Part shown: in pieces, positions 39,359-49,096 of the stretch
Position numbering within the stretch: position 1 is the first letter of the stretch
How the letters are laid out: each line of letters opens with the position of its first letter
NCBI GenBank assembly: GCA_963721075.1
Contig: CAVRHV010000023.1
Coordinates: 62,001-126,000 of the forward strand
Direction: 5' to 3'
DNA: 64,000 nucleotides
Source: DATFVA01 sp963721075
Lineage (GTDB): Bacteria; Bacteroidota; Ignavibacteria; Ignavibacteriales; Ignavibacteriaceae
The notes under the pieces: model-generated
The model's database searches: none
What the model saw: the letters and a program-made list of their open reading frames with translations, nothing else
Told to the model about the DNA's origin: nothing
Translations under genes and position numbers: made by a program

Positions 39359-40549
39359 CTAGCAGCCGCCGAGAACTCTTTTTGTTTTTTTCACAGGTAC
39401 AAATTTCGCTTTATTTTTTTCAATCAATACCGGGATAACTTTGCTGGCTTCTTTCCGAAAGCGATTTGTATCTCTTTCGTATCTTGTATTCACCTCAGCA
39501 GGTTCTTTATAATTTATTATTTCATCTTTAAATTCATTAAGTCCGCCTTTAAGGTAGGTTATATTATCATATCCCAGCCTGTCGGCAATTATAGCTGCTT
39601 TTTTAGAAGAGATCTCATCATCTCCAACAAATACATATTTAGTACGCTTAACCGCAAGAATGGCTCTCGCATCCTTAAGAAACAGGTTCCTGAGTGTCAT
39701 TGATTGCGATCTGGGAAGATTAAAATCTTTATATTCTTCCAGCGGCCTGACATCAATTATCCGGAGAGTATTATCATCATTCATTAATCTGAAAGCCAGT
39801 TCGTCAGAAGTCGTCTGTTTGAGGTTATAGCTTTTTACATAATCTGTTTTTTCAACATCTTTGAGATATGAATCACGGATATCGGGCATAACAAAAGCAG
39901 AAAGGCCGATAATAAAAGCCAGTCCGGTAAGTCCTATGTACAATCTGGCCGGACTGAATTCCGGGTTGGGCTTTCCATTCACTTTATTCTCAATAAGGGT
40001 AGTGAACCAGAAAGCGCCGACAGCAACAAAGGTAAGAAGAAAAGCGAACAATGCCTGCGACATACCCAGAGTTTCAAATATCCTTACATAACCCCAGGGG
40101 GCAGCTTTATAGAAACCTTCGAACAGGGGATACCCCTCGGCAAAAATAAGCACTCCGATGAATGAACCAACAACGAAGATCATTGCATCGATTTTTCCTA
40201 TAGCCGCTGCAGTAATACTTGTGCCGGGACAGAAACCTCCGATAACAAAACCCAGCCCCATAATAATCCCACCGACAAGGGCCGACCAGAGGAAAGTGGG
40301 GTTTATATAAATAAGGCTTAGATCAAGGAGTCCGAAATGACCCAGTATAATAACCCCGATCATCGCCGTAACACCTCCGGTAAAGAAAACCCTCAACACA
40401 GTAAAGTCATAGCCGTAAAACAATCCAACCAGTTTTTTAGAGGTTGAAAAACCAGCTTGTTCCAGTATAAAGCCGAAAGCTATACCGATAAAAATAGCTA
40501 CAATAAAATTTAATTCATTGCCGATAATATCTGGTACTAATGGTCCCAA
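39359..40549 (-). CDS. YeeE/YedE-family transporter fused to a rhodanese-like domain
   Basis: The N-terminal 220 residues are a polytopic YeeE/YedE (TsuA-like) transporter; the family imports thiosulfate or related sulfur compounds. GGFCPGTSITAAAIGKIDA carries the conserved Cys of the pore. Residues about 255-350 form a rhodanese-like domain (LRIIDVRPLEEYKDFNLPRS, YLKGGLNEFKDEI), but the active-site loop reads VFVGDDEISS with no Cys, so sulfurtransferase catalysis at the normal site is unlikely. The very C-terminus is VLGGC. Last gene of the operon that starts with the MerR-like regulator. Confidence 0.85.
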   Translation of the reverse strand: MGPLVPDIIGNELNFIVAIFIGIAFGFILEQAGFSTSKKLVGLFYGYDFTVLRVFFTGGVTAMIGVIILGHFGLLDLSLIYINPTFLWSALVGGIIMGLGFVIGGFCPGTSITAAAIGKIDAMIFVVGSFIGVLIFAEGYPLFEGFYKAAPWGYVRIFETLGMSQALFAFLLTFVAVGAFWFTTLIENKVNGKPNPEFSPARLYIGLTGLAFIIGLSAFVMPDIRDSYLKDVEKTDYVKSYNLKQTTSDELAFRLMNDDNTLRIIDVRPLEEYKDFNLPRSQSMTLRNLFLKDARAILAVKRTKYVFVGDDEISSKKAAIIADRLGYDNITYLKGGLNEFKDEIINYKEPAEVNTRYERDTNRFRKEASKVIPVLIEKNKAKFVPVKKTKRVLGGC

Positions 40550-40661
40550 TTTAAATTTCCTTTCAATATTTTTTCATCGTCATTCCGAATCAATTCCGGA
40601 ATCTTATATAGATTTTGAATAAGAACCTGAATCAGGTTCAGGTTGACAAACTCTGCGCTGC

Positions 40662-41192
40662 TTATATCCATAACTTTCTGAAGAAATAAGCAAACATATA
40701 TGCTCCTCCGAAGATGGCCATCATGGTAAGTATACCACCGGTGGAGAGCACAGCCATACCGCTTAATGCTGCGCCGCTTGTACATCCTCTGCCGAATTGT
40801 GCGCCCAGACCAAAGAGTAGACCACCGATAAGCGCACCGGCAATCCTTGTTCCTGATTTAATCTTTGGAGAATGCTCAAGTGTGAATTTCAGCCGGTTAG
40901 ATATTAGTCCCGACACAAAAGCTCCCAGGATTACACCTAGAACTTCAAAAACCAGCCAGTTCTTCAAAGGCATATTGTTATGTTCTGTCAGGTACTCCTG
41001 GTAAAATTTAGCATCTGCAGTATGCTGGGGAGCAACCGTCTGCATAGTGGCAACAACCGCGCTTTTAACTGATCCGCTGGCTCCCAGTCCGCGGCCTGTT
41101 ATATATATTGTTGCCAATAAAAGTAAGCCCAGGAAAAATCCTGCAAGGTAGGGGTTCATATATTTTTTAGGTTCCATAATTTCCTCACTCAC
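40662..41192 (-). CDS. YeeE/YedE-family membrane protein (second half-transporter)
   Basis: 176 residues with several hydrophobic segments. The signature GRGCTSGAALSGMAVLSTGG holds the conserved Cys of this family, here in its CTSG form, as opposed to the CPGT form of the downstream gene. The two short YeeE-type genes probably make a complementary pair. The start overlaps the cytochrome b stop by eight bases. The 112 bases between this gene and the next hold no recognisable gene. Confidence 0.85.
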   Translation of the reverse strand: MSEEIMEPKKYMNPYLAGFFLGLLLLATIYITGRGLGASGSVKSAVVATMQTVAPQHTADAKFYQEYLTEHNNMPLKNWLVFEVLGVILGAFVSGLISNRLKFTLEHSPKIKSGTRIAGALIGGLLFGLGAQFGRGCTSGAALSGMAVLSTGGILTMMAIFGGAYMFAYFFRKLWI

Positions 41193-41862
41193 TTAGGGTT
41201 AATTCTTTTTCCGGTTCATTTGTCTTCATTTCCGGGTTTGCAATTTCATCATCCGATTCTATCTCCTCGTAGCCCGTTATCATCGCTTTCAGGTTTGATG
41301 TCAATGTCGTTCCGGTTGTGATCAGGTAAATGTGTACAATTATAAATGCAACGAGGAGAAATGCACCGGCAGTGTGTAAAAGTGCTATTCCTTTAATGGA
41401 ATGAATATTTAATGGTTCTACAGTATTTCCCTGAGGATACCTGTAGAACATATAGAGAAGACCTGATATCACCATTACAGGTATCACCAGCATTTTTAAG
41501 CCCAGATAAACAAGTCTCTGAAGCGGATTCAATTTACTCAGCACAGTTTTTTTAGTAGGGTGGGGAGCATTTTTGAATATTCCGAAAAGATAGAAACTCA
41601 TCTGAGCTTTCAGATTATTAAAGGTGGGGAGGTATTGTCTCCATTCGCCGGTAGTGAAGTGCCAGAAAATGGCGAAAACTATTAATATGATAAAAGCATA
41701 TGCGGCTATATTATGATATGTTACAGCATTCTGATAACCGAAAAAGCTGATACTTCCGTGGATCTCAAATCCCGTAAGGGCAAGAAACATAATCAAAAAG
41801 GATTGAGTCCAGTGCCAGAATCTTTCAAAAGATTTATATATATAGATTTGTGTTTTCATCAT
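41185..41862 (-). CDS. b-type cytochrome of the cytochrome b561/formate dehydrogenase gamma type
   Basis: The 225-residue membrane protein begins with FERFWHWTQSFLIMFLALTG, the usual first helix with a heme-ligating His, and has further His residues in helices (YHNIAAYAFIILIVFAIFWH, LLHTAGAFLLVAFIIVHIY). This is the diheme b subunit fold that links the quinone pool to periplasmic cytochromes (PhsC, HyaC, FdnI relatives). It overlaps the octaheme gene by one base, so it is the probable electron-transfer partner. A charged tail of 30 residues follows the last helix. Confidence 0.85.
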   Translation of the reverse strand: MMKTQIYIYKSFERFWHWTQSFLIMFLALTGFEIHGSISFFGYQNAVTYHNIAAYAFIILIVFAIFWHFTTGEWRQYLPTFNNLKAQMSFYLFGIFKNAPHPTKKTVLSKLNPLQRLVYLGLKMLVIPVMVISGLLYMFYRYPQGNTVEPLNIHSIKGIALLHTAGAFLLVAFIIVHIYLITTGTTLTSNLKAMITGYEEIESDDEIANPEMKTNEPEKELTLSE

Positions 41863-43435
41863 TAACCTCTCATCTTCGAATTTCTTGATGATACAATTCT
41901 GAGCACTCCGTGAGCAAGAATTCCGATAAGCGTCAGGAATATGATAAGAGTTCCGCCGGTTTCAATAGCAGCAGAATAATCTCTTGCAGGCATATAGAAA
42001 TCTTTCAAAGACGCAAGTCTGCTGTTATCCCTGGTGTGGCATTCAGTGCACTGAACAGCATGCTCTTTGTCAGAGACCATATGATTTAATGGCCAGTACA
42101 TTTCTGTATTAATAAAAGCGATCTGACCGCTAAAGGGGACTTTAATTTCCTCCATACCTACTTCAGAAGCCCTTCTCCAGTTGAAATCCTGCCAGAAGGC
42201 CCCTTCACCTTTTTTATCGGCGAAAAGTTTAGGCTGTATAAGATCTTTCAGAACAGGGTCATAAGGCTGAACTCGACCTGTGAATTTTTACAGGAATGAT
42301 CTTGGAGTCAGCATCAGCATAAGATCCAAACAACTTATTTATCTGCAGTGGTTTTGTGGTATCCGCAATTTTATCACCGATAAGATAATGATCTGCCGTA
42401 CCGTTGAACCATACATATTCGGGTTCAAGATTCTTTCCCCAGGTGAAGCTTCCTTTAATTGACATATAAGTATGGTTACCGTCAGCATCATCTGTTTCAT
42501 AAGGTTTGCCGTCTTTCAGCTTACCGGCAGTTGACCAGTCCCATGAAAGTCTTGGTTGCATTTACTTTTGCGTACACCGGAATATGGCAGGTCTGGCAGG
42601 CAACCTTAATAGTGTGCTCATTAAGTATTTCTGCTGTATGAGGACTTGATGTATGACATTCTTCGCAGGTTGCCCGGTTCCTGTTCATGGAAGATAAAGA
42701 GTACATTTTTCCGGCAATGTTATGTTGCTTGGTTATATGACAATCAACGCACTGCAGATTTTCCCGTTCAACTGCCATATGAACATCAACATCAGCCGAC
42801 GGCTGGAACATAGCCGATTCGAGATCGCCATGTTTTACATTATTACCGCCGCCGCCGTAGAAATGGCAAACACCGCAGTTTGATCGTGTAGGTTTACCGA
42901 CGTGCTGTGCAATGTTATTAAGGTTTAATGTGGGATCGGGCATTCCTGCCTCCTCATTTGCCTTAACGTAAGATTCCGTCTGGTCATGGCAGACGAGGCA
43001 GTCGATATTCCTGGGATCAGTAAAGCTGAACATAGCACTTGTCATTCCGTAGCCGGCATGACATTTTGCACAGCTCTGCTCATTTCCCTCAATACCGATA
43101 CAGAAATTATTTATCGCATTCTTTTTTCCCAGGTATACAATTCCGCGTCCTTCAATATATTCGGCGCTTTCCCAGTTCCAGTGATTAGATTTCATAACTT
43201 CAGAATCGCGCCCGTTATGGCATGAGATACATGCCTCTGTAACTTCCTGTGGAGAATTGAATTTCTTCTTAAGTTCAGCGAACTGAGAATGGTCCACAGA
43301 AGATGAATCTTTATGTGAGTATTTCTCTTTTAGAACAGTTAAACTGGTAGGTTCCTCGCTTTTATCCTGTAAAATGGATACAGCTGAGATCAGTACCAGT
43401 CCGGTCATAACAAGAGTAAGAACTATTTTTTTCAT
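41862..43435 (-). CDS. octaheme c-type cytochrome, tetrathionate reductase (OTR) family; two frameshifts
   Basis: A signal peptide or anchor (LTLVMTGLVLISAVS) is followed by seven CxxCH motifs (CISCH, CAKCH, CLVCH, CGVCH, CVDCH, CEECH, CQTCH at about residues 69-284) and an eighth, CTECH, in the C-terminal part. A final helix (TLIIFLTLIGILAHGVL) anchors the protein. The frame breaks near 42546-42548 (an extra base in an A run of the plus strand) and near 42280; correcting both gives about 524 residues and the motif SWDWSTAG. Eight hemes and length match the OTR family, which reduces tetrathionate and some nitrogen oxyanions in vitro. The physiological substrate is not shown. Confidence 0.85.
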
Positions 43436-43468
43436 AACGATATATTAGATTTTACCTTACTTTTGATG

Positions 43469-43891
43469 TTAAGTAGTCAGCCTGACTATATTATCTTTAA
43501 TTGTTTTGCAGTCAGAAAAATTTTTATAAACCAGACACTCCCGGCAGTCGGAAGAGCAGATGTTATCCTTATGGTCATAAGACCAGCAGGGGTTAGAGTG
43601 ATTTATAAATGCGGGGCAGGAATTTCTTTCCTCTTCGCTGCAGTTTTTAATACTCCAGCAGGGAATAAGTGAATAGATAGTCTTGATTCCTTCAATGCTT
43701 ATTTTCTTATTATTTATGGATTCCCTTATGCAGCGAAGTCTTTCAATATCAGCGTTTGAATAAAGCCGGTGGCCTGTTTCTTTTCTATGCGGCAGTATTA
43801 AGCCTTCTCTTTCATACAACCGTAATGTATGAACTGAAATATTAAGCATTTTTGCCGCAGTGCTGATAGGAAAAAGCGGCTCCTCATTCAT
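43469..43891 (-). CDS. MerR-family regulator with a Cys/Trp-rich C-terminal (two-CW-like) domain
   Basis: Starting at the ATG at 43891 behind GGGGAGAG, the N-terminus is a MerR helix-turn-helix (ISTAAKMLNISVHTLRLYE, GHRLYSNADIERLRCIRE). The C-terminal 60 residues carry eight or nine cysteines with CW pairs: PCWSIKNC, SCPAFINHSNPCW, ICSSDCRECLVYKNFSDC. That pattern resembles the two-CW domain found on chemoreceptors and other sensors. The gene lies 33 bases upstream of the octaheme cytochrome in the same orientation and is the probable regulator of the operon. A metal, Fe-S cluster or redox signal could be sensed; which is unknown. Confidence 0.8.
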   Translation of the reverse strand: MNEEPLFPISTAAKMLNISVHTLRLYEREGLILPHRKETGHRLYSNADIERLRCIRESINNKKISIEGIKTIYSLIPCWSIKNCSEEERNSCPAFINHSNPCWSYDHKDNICSSDCRECLVYKNFSDCKTIKDNIVRLTT

Positions 43892-44228
43892 TTTTTCTCT
43901 CCCCGTCATATAATTTTCCAGACAATAATTGATATTTATAAATAGCAACTTTATTGCCAGCTAAAAATATAGCCAGTTTGATGAATAATTAAACACTTTT
44001 AGGCAAAAATTTTTCACAGGAAAGAAAAAGCGGTACTCAATTTTCCTTTGTATGAGAAAAAGATGTTATTAGCAATTGTTAAAGTTATTAATAAAAGACC
44101 GTCGGACCGCAACCCTTAACTATATTAAATCCAGATAAAAACTTTTATATTTTAGATTATTTTTAACAAAAACATTTTTATTTTACGACGGTTTAATTTA
44201 TCAGTTATTCTTTTTTGTGGAGACTATT
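43892..44228. promoter_or_regulatory. divergent intergenic region between the MerR operon and the M1 peptidase gene
   Basis: 337 AT-rich bases that must serve both strands. A small palindrome GCTA-N6-TAGC at 43960-43973 lies about 70 bases upstream of the MerR start and could be an operator, but it is too short to be convincing. A GTGGAGA site precedes the ATG at 44229. No other element recognised. Confidence 0.3.
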
Positions 44229-46520
44229 ATGAAAAAACATTTACTGATTGTTTTGTTTATCTTTTCTTTGCTTCCAGGAATTCAGTTTGCGCAGGGTACA
44301 TTTATGAAGGGTTCTGAATACTGCAGCCAGAAAAAAATGAATTCAACAATTAACTCAAGTCCTGTCGAAATAACTGCCGACATAAAGCATTCATATAACG
44401 TATTGAATTATGAACTTAACCTCGATCTTTACAGCTGTTTCATAAGTCCTTACCCATATTCCTTTTCGGGCTATGAAATAATGACATTTCAGGTTGATTC
44501 AACTCTGAATTATTTGAAAATGAATGCAGTAAATTCTTCGCTAACAGTAGATTCCGTATCAATGGCAGGTATTTCGTTTACCCATAGCGGAAATATATTA
44601 ACTGTAAACCTTGACAGGACATATAATCCCGGGGAAACTGCCGAGGTTAAAATTTATTACCGGCACAACAATGTTAGTGACGGAGCCTTTTATGTAAGCG
44701 GGGGGTTTGTATTTACGGACTGTGAACCCGAGGGTGCCAGAAAATGGTTTCCCTGCTGGGATAAGCCGTCCGATAAAGCAACTTCCGATCTAACCGTTAA
44801 AGTGCCTTCTTCTGTAAAACTCGGTTCAAACGGAGTACTGACAGATTCAATAATGAATGGAGATACACTTTATTACCACTGGGTCAGTTCTAATAATGTT
44901 GCAACTTATCTTATGGTTATGACCGGTAAAGTTAATTACAACCTGGATATTGTTTACTGGCATAAGATATCTAACCCGAATGACAGTATTCCAATAAGAT
45001 TTTACTGGAACACCGGTGAAAATCAGAACAATCTCCATAATATGGAGACGAAGATAATAGATATGACAACGACTTATTCAGAATTATTTGGTGAACATCC
45101 CTTCGATAAAAACGGGTTTGCCACTTTAAACAACCAGTTTTACTGGGGAGGTATGGAAAACCAGACTCTCACAAGTCTTTGTCCGAACTGCTGGTCTGAA
45201 AACCTTATCTCTCACGAATTCGCACATCAATGGTTTGGAGATATGATCACATGCGCAACCTGGGCGGATATCTGGCTTAACGAAGGATTTGCAACATACT
45301 CCGAAGCACTCTGGCTTGAACATACCTCCGGGTATGCAGCATACAAAAGCGACATCAATTCGGATGCAAGCTACTACCTTAGCGCTAATCCGGGATGGCC
45401 TATCTATAATCCCGATTGGATAAATAACACGCCTCCAATAAGTCAATTATTTAATACTGCTATTACGTATGATAAAGGTGCCTGCGTTCATCATATGCTC
45501 AGGTATGTGATGGGTGATTCCCTCTATTTCCAGGGCTTATATCATTACGCAAATGACCCGGCTCTCAAATATCATAGTGCTGTAACCACAGACTTCGTTA
45601 ATGATATGAGTGAAGTTTATGGACAGGATCTTACCTGGTTTTTTGATGAATGGGTAATGGAACCGGATCACCCGAAATATGCGAATGAATACTGGATATC
45701 AAACCAGAGCTCCGGTCAATGGGAAGTTGGTTTTGTGGCTGTGCAGACTCAGACCACCACACCTTTCCACAAGATGCCTATTGAAATAAAATTGCATTTT
45801 AATACAGGTGCGGACACTACGGTAAGGGTTATGAATGATTCAAATAACCAGATCTTCACCTTTTACTTTAATCGTCAGCCTTTAACTGTATCATTTGATC
45901 CCGATAATAATATTGTTCTAAAGACTGCAACTTTAACCCAGATACCGCCATTGCCGGTTGAACTGACAAACTTCACTGCAACAGCAAGAGGAAGTTTTGT
46001 TACGCTCAACTGGACTACAGTTACAGAAAAGAACAATAAAGGTTTTGAAATAGAGAGAAAGAACATTACTAATAAAGGAACCTGGGAGACTCTTGACTTC
46101 ATTGAAGGTAACGGCACCGCAACTTCTCCGAATAATTATTCCTATACCGATCATATCTCAGGTTACGGTGACTTCAGCTACCGGTTGAAACAAATCGATT
46201 ATGACGGGAGTTATGAATACAGCAATGAGGTAACAGTTAGAGGAGGAATTAAACCGGATGAATATATTCTGGGTCAGAACTATCCTAATCCCTTTAATCC
46301 GGCTACTGTAATAAGTTTCGAACTTCCTGAAGCTGCTAAAGTTAAACTTGTTGTTTACAATCTTTTAGGACAGGTTGTAATGACACTGGCTGACGGAAAT
46401 TACGAAGCAGGAGCATATAAAAGATATTTCGATGGTACTAATTTAAGCAGCGGTGTGTATATTTACGAATTGAAAGCCAACGATATTGTCCTTAAACATA
46501 AAATGGTCTTGATGAAATAA
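44229..46520 (+). CDS. secreted M1-family metallopeptidase with T9SS sorting domain
   Basis: ATG preferred over the upstream in-frame GTG because it puts the signal peptide (LLIVLFIFSLLPGIQFAQ) at the N-terminus. The M1 aminopeptidase core shows the substrate-binding GGMENQTLTSL and the zinc site HEFAHQWFGD followed by LNEGFATYSEALW. A Fn3-like module (VTLNWTTVTEKNNKGFE) and a C-terminal YPNPFNPATVISFELP sorting domain follow, as in the 17-26 kb cluster. Predicted to be exported through T9SS and to trim peptides outside the cell. Confidence 0.92.
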   Translation: MKKHLLIVLFIFSLLPGIQFAQGTFMKGSEYCSQKKMNSTINSSPVEITADIKHSYNVLNYELNLDLYSCFISPYPYSFSGYEIMTFQVDSTLNYLKMNAVNSSLTVDSVSMAGISFTHSGNILTVNLDRTYNPGETAEVKIYYRHNNVSDGAFYVSGGFVFTDCEPEGARKWFPCWDKPSDKATSDLTVKVPSSVKLGSNGVLTDSIMNGDTLYYHWVSSNNVATYLMVMTGKVNYNLDIVYWHKISNPNDSIPIRFYWNTGENQNNLHNMETKIIDMTTTYSELFGEHPFDKNGFATLNNQFYWGGMENQTLTSLCPNCWSENLISHEFAHQWFGDMITCATWADIWLNEGFATYSEALWLEHTSGYAAYKSDINSDASYYLSANPGWPIYNPDWINNTPPISQLFNTAITYDKGACVHHMLRYVMGDSLYFQGLYHYANDPALKYHSAVTTDFVNDMSEVYGQDLTWFFDEWVMEPDHPKYANEYWISNQSSGQWEVGFVAVQTQTTTPFHKMPIEIKLHFNTGADTTVRVMNDSNNQIFTFYFNRQPLTVSFDPDNNIVLKTATLTQIPPLPVELTNFTATARGSFVTLNWTTVTEKNNKGFEIERKNITNKGTWETLDFIEGNGTATSPNNYSYTDHISGYGDFSYRLKQIDYDGSYEYSNEVTVRGGIKPDEYILGQNYPNPFNPATVISFELPEAAKVKLVVYNLLGQVVMTLADGNYEAGAYKRYFDGTNLSSGVYIYELKANDIVLKHKMVLMK

Positions 46521-46552
46521 AAAAAGGGGGGGATAAATGCGCTCACAGGAGT

Positions 46553-46582
46553 AGGGACAGGGAGAGAAATTTCCCTATCCCT
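46553..46582. terminator. candidate hairpin between convergent genes
   Basis: AGGGACAGGGA pairs with TCCCTATCCCT (10 of 11 positions) around a short loop, between the M1 peptidase and ABC permease stops. T tracts are weak on both sides, so its function as terminator is uncertain. Confidence 0.4.
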
Positions 46583-46592
46583 TTCCTGGGTT

Positions 46593-47863
46593 TTAATACT
46601 TATATCTGAGCCATTTTACAACTTCTGACCATTTGGGTTTCTTACCGCTCATAAGAATTCCGACTCTATAAACCTTACCTGCCAACGGAAACAAAAGCAG
46701 CATTGTTCCGATGTTGACCAGAAAGGAAACAATAAACTGCCAAACAGGTATTTCGGAAAGCACCATCCTCGCCGGCATAACTATAATGGAGGCAAAAGGA
46801 AGCATAGATGCGACTTTAGCAATACTGTTCTCTGAATTCTCGAGCATGGCAATCGCAATAAAGAAGGGAATCATTATAAGCATCAAAACAGGCCACATTC
46901 CTGATTGCGTATCCTGCTCGTTATCGAAGATTGCGCCTACAGCGGTGAAGAGGCCCATAAAGGTTATTAGTCCAATAAAATAATTCAGCAGAAAATATCC
47001 AATCTGCGCCATATTCAGCTTTAGCGCAAAATCTGCCGGCAGAGTAAACCAGGCTGTTGTTATAAGAAGAATTACAGGAAGTATCCAGATGATCATCTGA
47101 ATTAATCCTGTTATACTTGTACCCAGGATCTTTCCTGTCATTAATTCTTTGCTGTTAGCAGATGAGAGCAGGATCTCAACTATCCTGTTTGTTTTCTCGG
47201 CGACAACCGAGCGCATCATCATCTGTCCTATAAAAATCAGACTGAAGTACAGAAGGAAGGTGAAGAGAAATGCAACTATAATTGTCCCGGCACCTTCTTC
47301 TTCAACAGCCTTATCACTGCTGATCCTGAAATTGTTAAAATCAATATTCTGTCTTGCATAGGAAATATCTTTCTCGGAGATATCCTTTCCCTGAAAGTAA
47401 CGTGTTACAAGCACATTATTGATAGTAGGTCTTAACCTTATCAAATAAAGTTTTATTTGTTGGATTCTTGGAGAAATATTCTATTCTTTTAGAAGTAACT
47501 GCTGAATCGGGAATGTAGATCAATCCTGTAAGCTTTTCAGAAAGCAGATCAGATTTCCTTGAATTGATATAATCATCGAGCTCACCATTTTTTAATGGTT
47601 TCGAACTGTATTTTGTAATAACCGCTTTCCACAAAAGGAAGCGCCCTGAATTCCTTTTCCATTTCGGAAGTAAGCGAAGGGGATTCTGCTGCAATAATGA
47701 GATTAGTATTGCTGTCGCCCTCATACGAATACAGGAAAGTCTGGAATGCCAGAATTCCTATCATAAAGAGGGGCAGCAGAACTGTCATTATTATAAATGT
47801 TTTCGAGAATAATTTTTCTCTCAGCTCGCGTTTAAGTATTGCAAGGGTTCTTCGATTAAACAT
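46593..47863 (-). CDS. ABC-2 type permease (NatB-like), two frameshifts
   Basis: The ATG at 47861-47863 overlaps the ATPase gene's end and starts MFNRRTLAILKRELREKLFS, typical of NatB/YhaP-type permeases. A first membrane helix (IIMTVLLPLFMIGILAF) precedes a large extracytoplasmic part; five more helices lie in the C-terminal half (TIIVAFLFTFLLYFSLIFIG and others). The frame breaks at a run of six T at 47588-47593 and again near 47432; removing one base at each restores continuity (IKNGELDDYI, VRPTINNVLV). Corrected length is about 422 residues. Probably exports Na+, a drug or another small molecule; the substrate is unknown. Confidence 0.85.
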
Positions 47864-48791
47864 TTGCACCCTCCATTCTGAGTTTATCTGCTGACTTTCT
47901 ACCGGCTGTCTCAACAAAGATCTGATGCAGGGAAATATCTTCGGCATCAAACTTTTTTATTGTGATATTTTTTTGGACCAGCATCTTTAAGATTTCCTGT
48001 ATCTGCGGAGGCTCTTTCACCCTGATGCTGGTGACATTACCGAAGCTCTCAAATTTTTCAATAATAGGGTAACTCTTAAGGAAAGATATATCTCCCGTGT
48101 GAGAAATAGTGACATTTCTCTGGCCGAATGTCTTCTTAATCTCTTCAAGGTTCCCGTGGAGAATGATCTTACCCTCATCTATCATTGCTATATGATCGCA
48201 CATCCGTTCAGCAAAATCCATAAGGTGAGTTGAGAAGATAATCACTTTTCCTTTTGCTTTAAGTTCAAGGATTATTTCTTTAAGAAGGTTAGTATTTATA
48301 GGATCCAATCCGGAAAAAGGTTCATCAAGAATTATAAATTCCGGATCATGCAGCACAGTAGTAATAAACTGAACTTTCTGCTGGTTCCCTTTGGAAAGAT
48401 CTTCCAGCTTCGAATTCTTTCTATCCGTCAGTTCAAACCGGTCAAGATATTCGTTAGCTTTCATCTGGATATCCCTGCCGGTTTTCCCTTTAAGCTCGGC
48501 AAAGAAAAGAAGAGTTTCGATGACTTTCATTTTTTTGTAGAGGCCCCGTTCTTCAGGAAGATAACCGACTTTATCCTTGAATTCCTGTCCTATTTTAGAA
48601 CCACGAAGAACAACCTCACCCGCATCAGGGAGATAAATACTCATCATCATACGGATTGTAGTGGTTTTGCCTGCGCCATTCCTTCCAATCAGTCCAAAAA
48701 CAGATCCCTCAGGGACAGAAAAAGAAACATCATCAACTGCCTTAAGCGAATCAAATGACTTGGAAAGATTTCGTACTTCTAGTGCATACAT
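47856..48791 (-). CDS. ABC transporter ATP-binding protein (NatA-like)
   Basis: Walker A GRNGAGKTTTIRMMM, Q-loop region YLPEERGLYKKMKV, signature LSKGNQQK and Walker B FIILDEPFSGLDP are all present, then the H-loop STHLMDFAERM. The last 80 residues form the C-terminal extension common to NatA/drug-exporter ATPases. It overlaps its permease gene by eight bases, making a two-gene exporter operon. Confidence 0.92.
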   Translation of the reverse strand: MYALEVRNLSKSFDSLKAVDDVSFSVPEGSVFGLIGRNGAGKTTTIRMMMSIYLPDAGEVVLRGSKIGQEFKDKVGYLPEERGLYKKMKVIETLLFFAELKGKTGRDIQMKANEYLDRFELTDRKNSKLEDLSKGNQQKVQFITTVLHDPEFIILDEPFSGLDPINTNLLKEIILELKAKGKVIIFSTHLMDFAERMCDHIAMIDEGKIILHGNLEEIKKTFGQRNVTISHTGDISFLKSYPIIEKFESFGNVTSIRVKEPPQIQEILKMLVQKNITIKKFDAEDISLHQIFVETAGRKSADKLRMEGANV

Positions 48792-48987
48792 TTAAATCCT
48801 CTGTGAATATGAAAAAGTGACCTGTAAAGTTAAGGAATGTGATAGTGGAATGAAAAGGTAGAGTAACAGACAGCGGGAATCGATGTGGATATGTTAATTT
48901 CTTGCAAGAATCTATTCAATTATCTATATTTACACGCTAAAATTGAATTTTTCAGCAGTTCTTAAGAAATATTGGGTAGCGGTTTAT

Positions 48988-49073
48988 GCCGGGGTGGCGG
49001 AATTGGTAGACGCACAGGACTTAAAATCCTGTGGGTGTTTACACCCGTGCCGGTTCGAGTCCGGCCCTCGGTA
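48988..49073 (+). tRNA. tRNA-Leu (UAA)
   Basis: An 86-base cloverleaf with a long variable arm. The anticodon stem CAGGA/TCCTG encloses CTTAAAA, giving anticodon TAA. The T arm has GGTTCGAGTCC; the acceptor GCCGGGG pairs with CCTCGGT using two G-U pairs. CCA is not encoded. Confidence 0.95.
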
Positions 49074-49096
49074 CAAGCGCAATGAATCAATGGTCA

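Noticed and set aside
40537..40785. 82-residue ORF on the minus strand downstream of the short YeeE gene
   Set aside because: It mostly overlaps the YeeE gene in another frame, has no family resemblance and no ribosome binding site.
42259..43435. Separate smaller multiheme cytochromes
   Set aside because: The pieces join into one eight-heme protein of normal OTR length when two single-base breaks are corrected.
43960..43973. MerR operator palindrome GCTA-N6-TAGC
   Set aside because: Too short and in AT-rich sequence; no -35/-10 pair with 19-base spacing could be placed around it.
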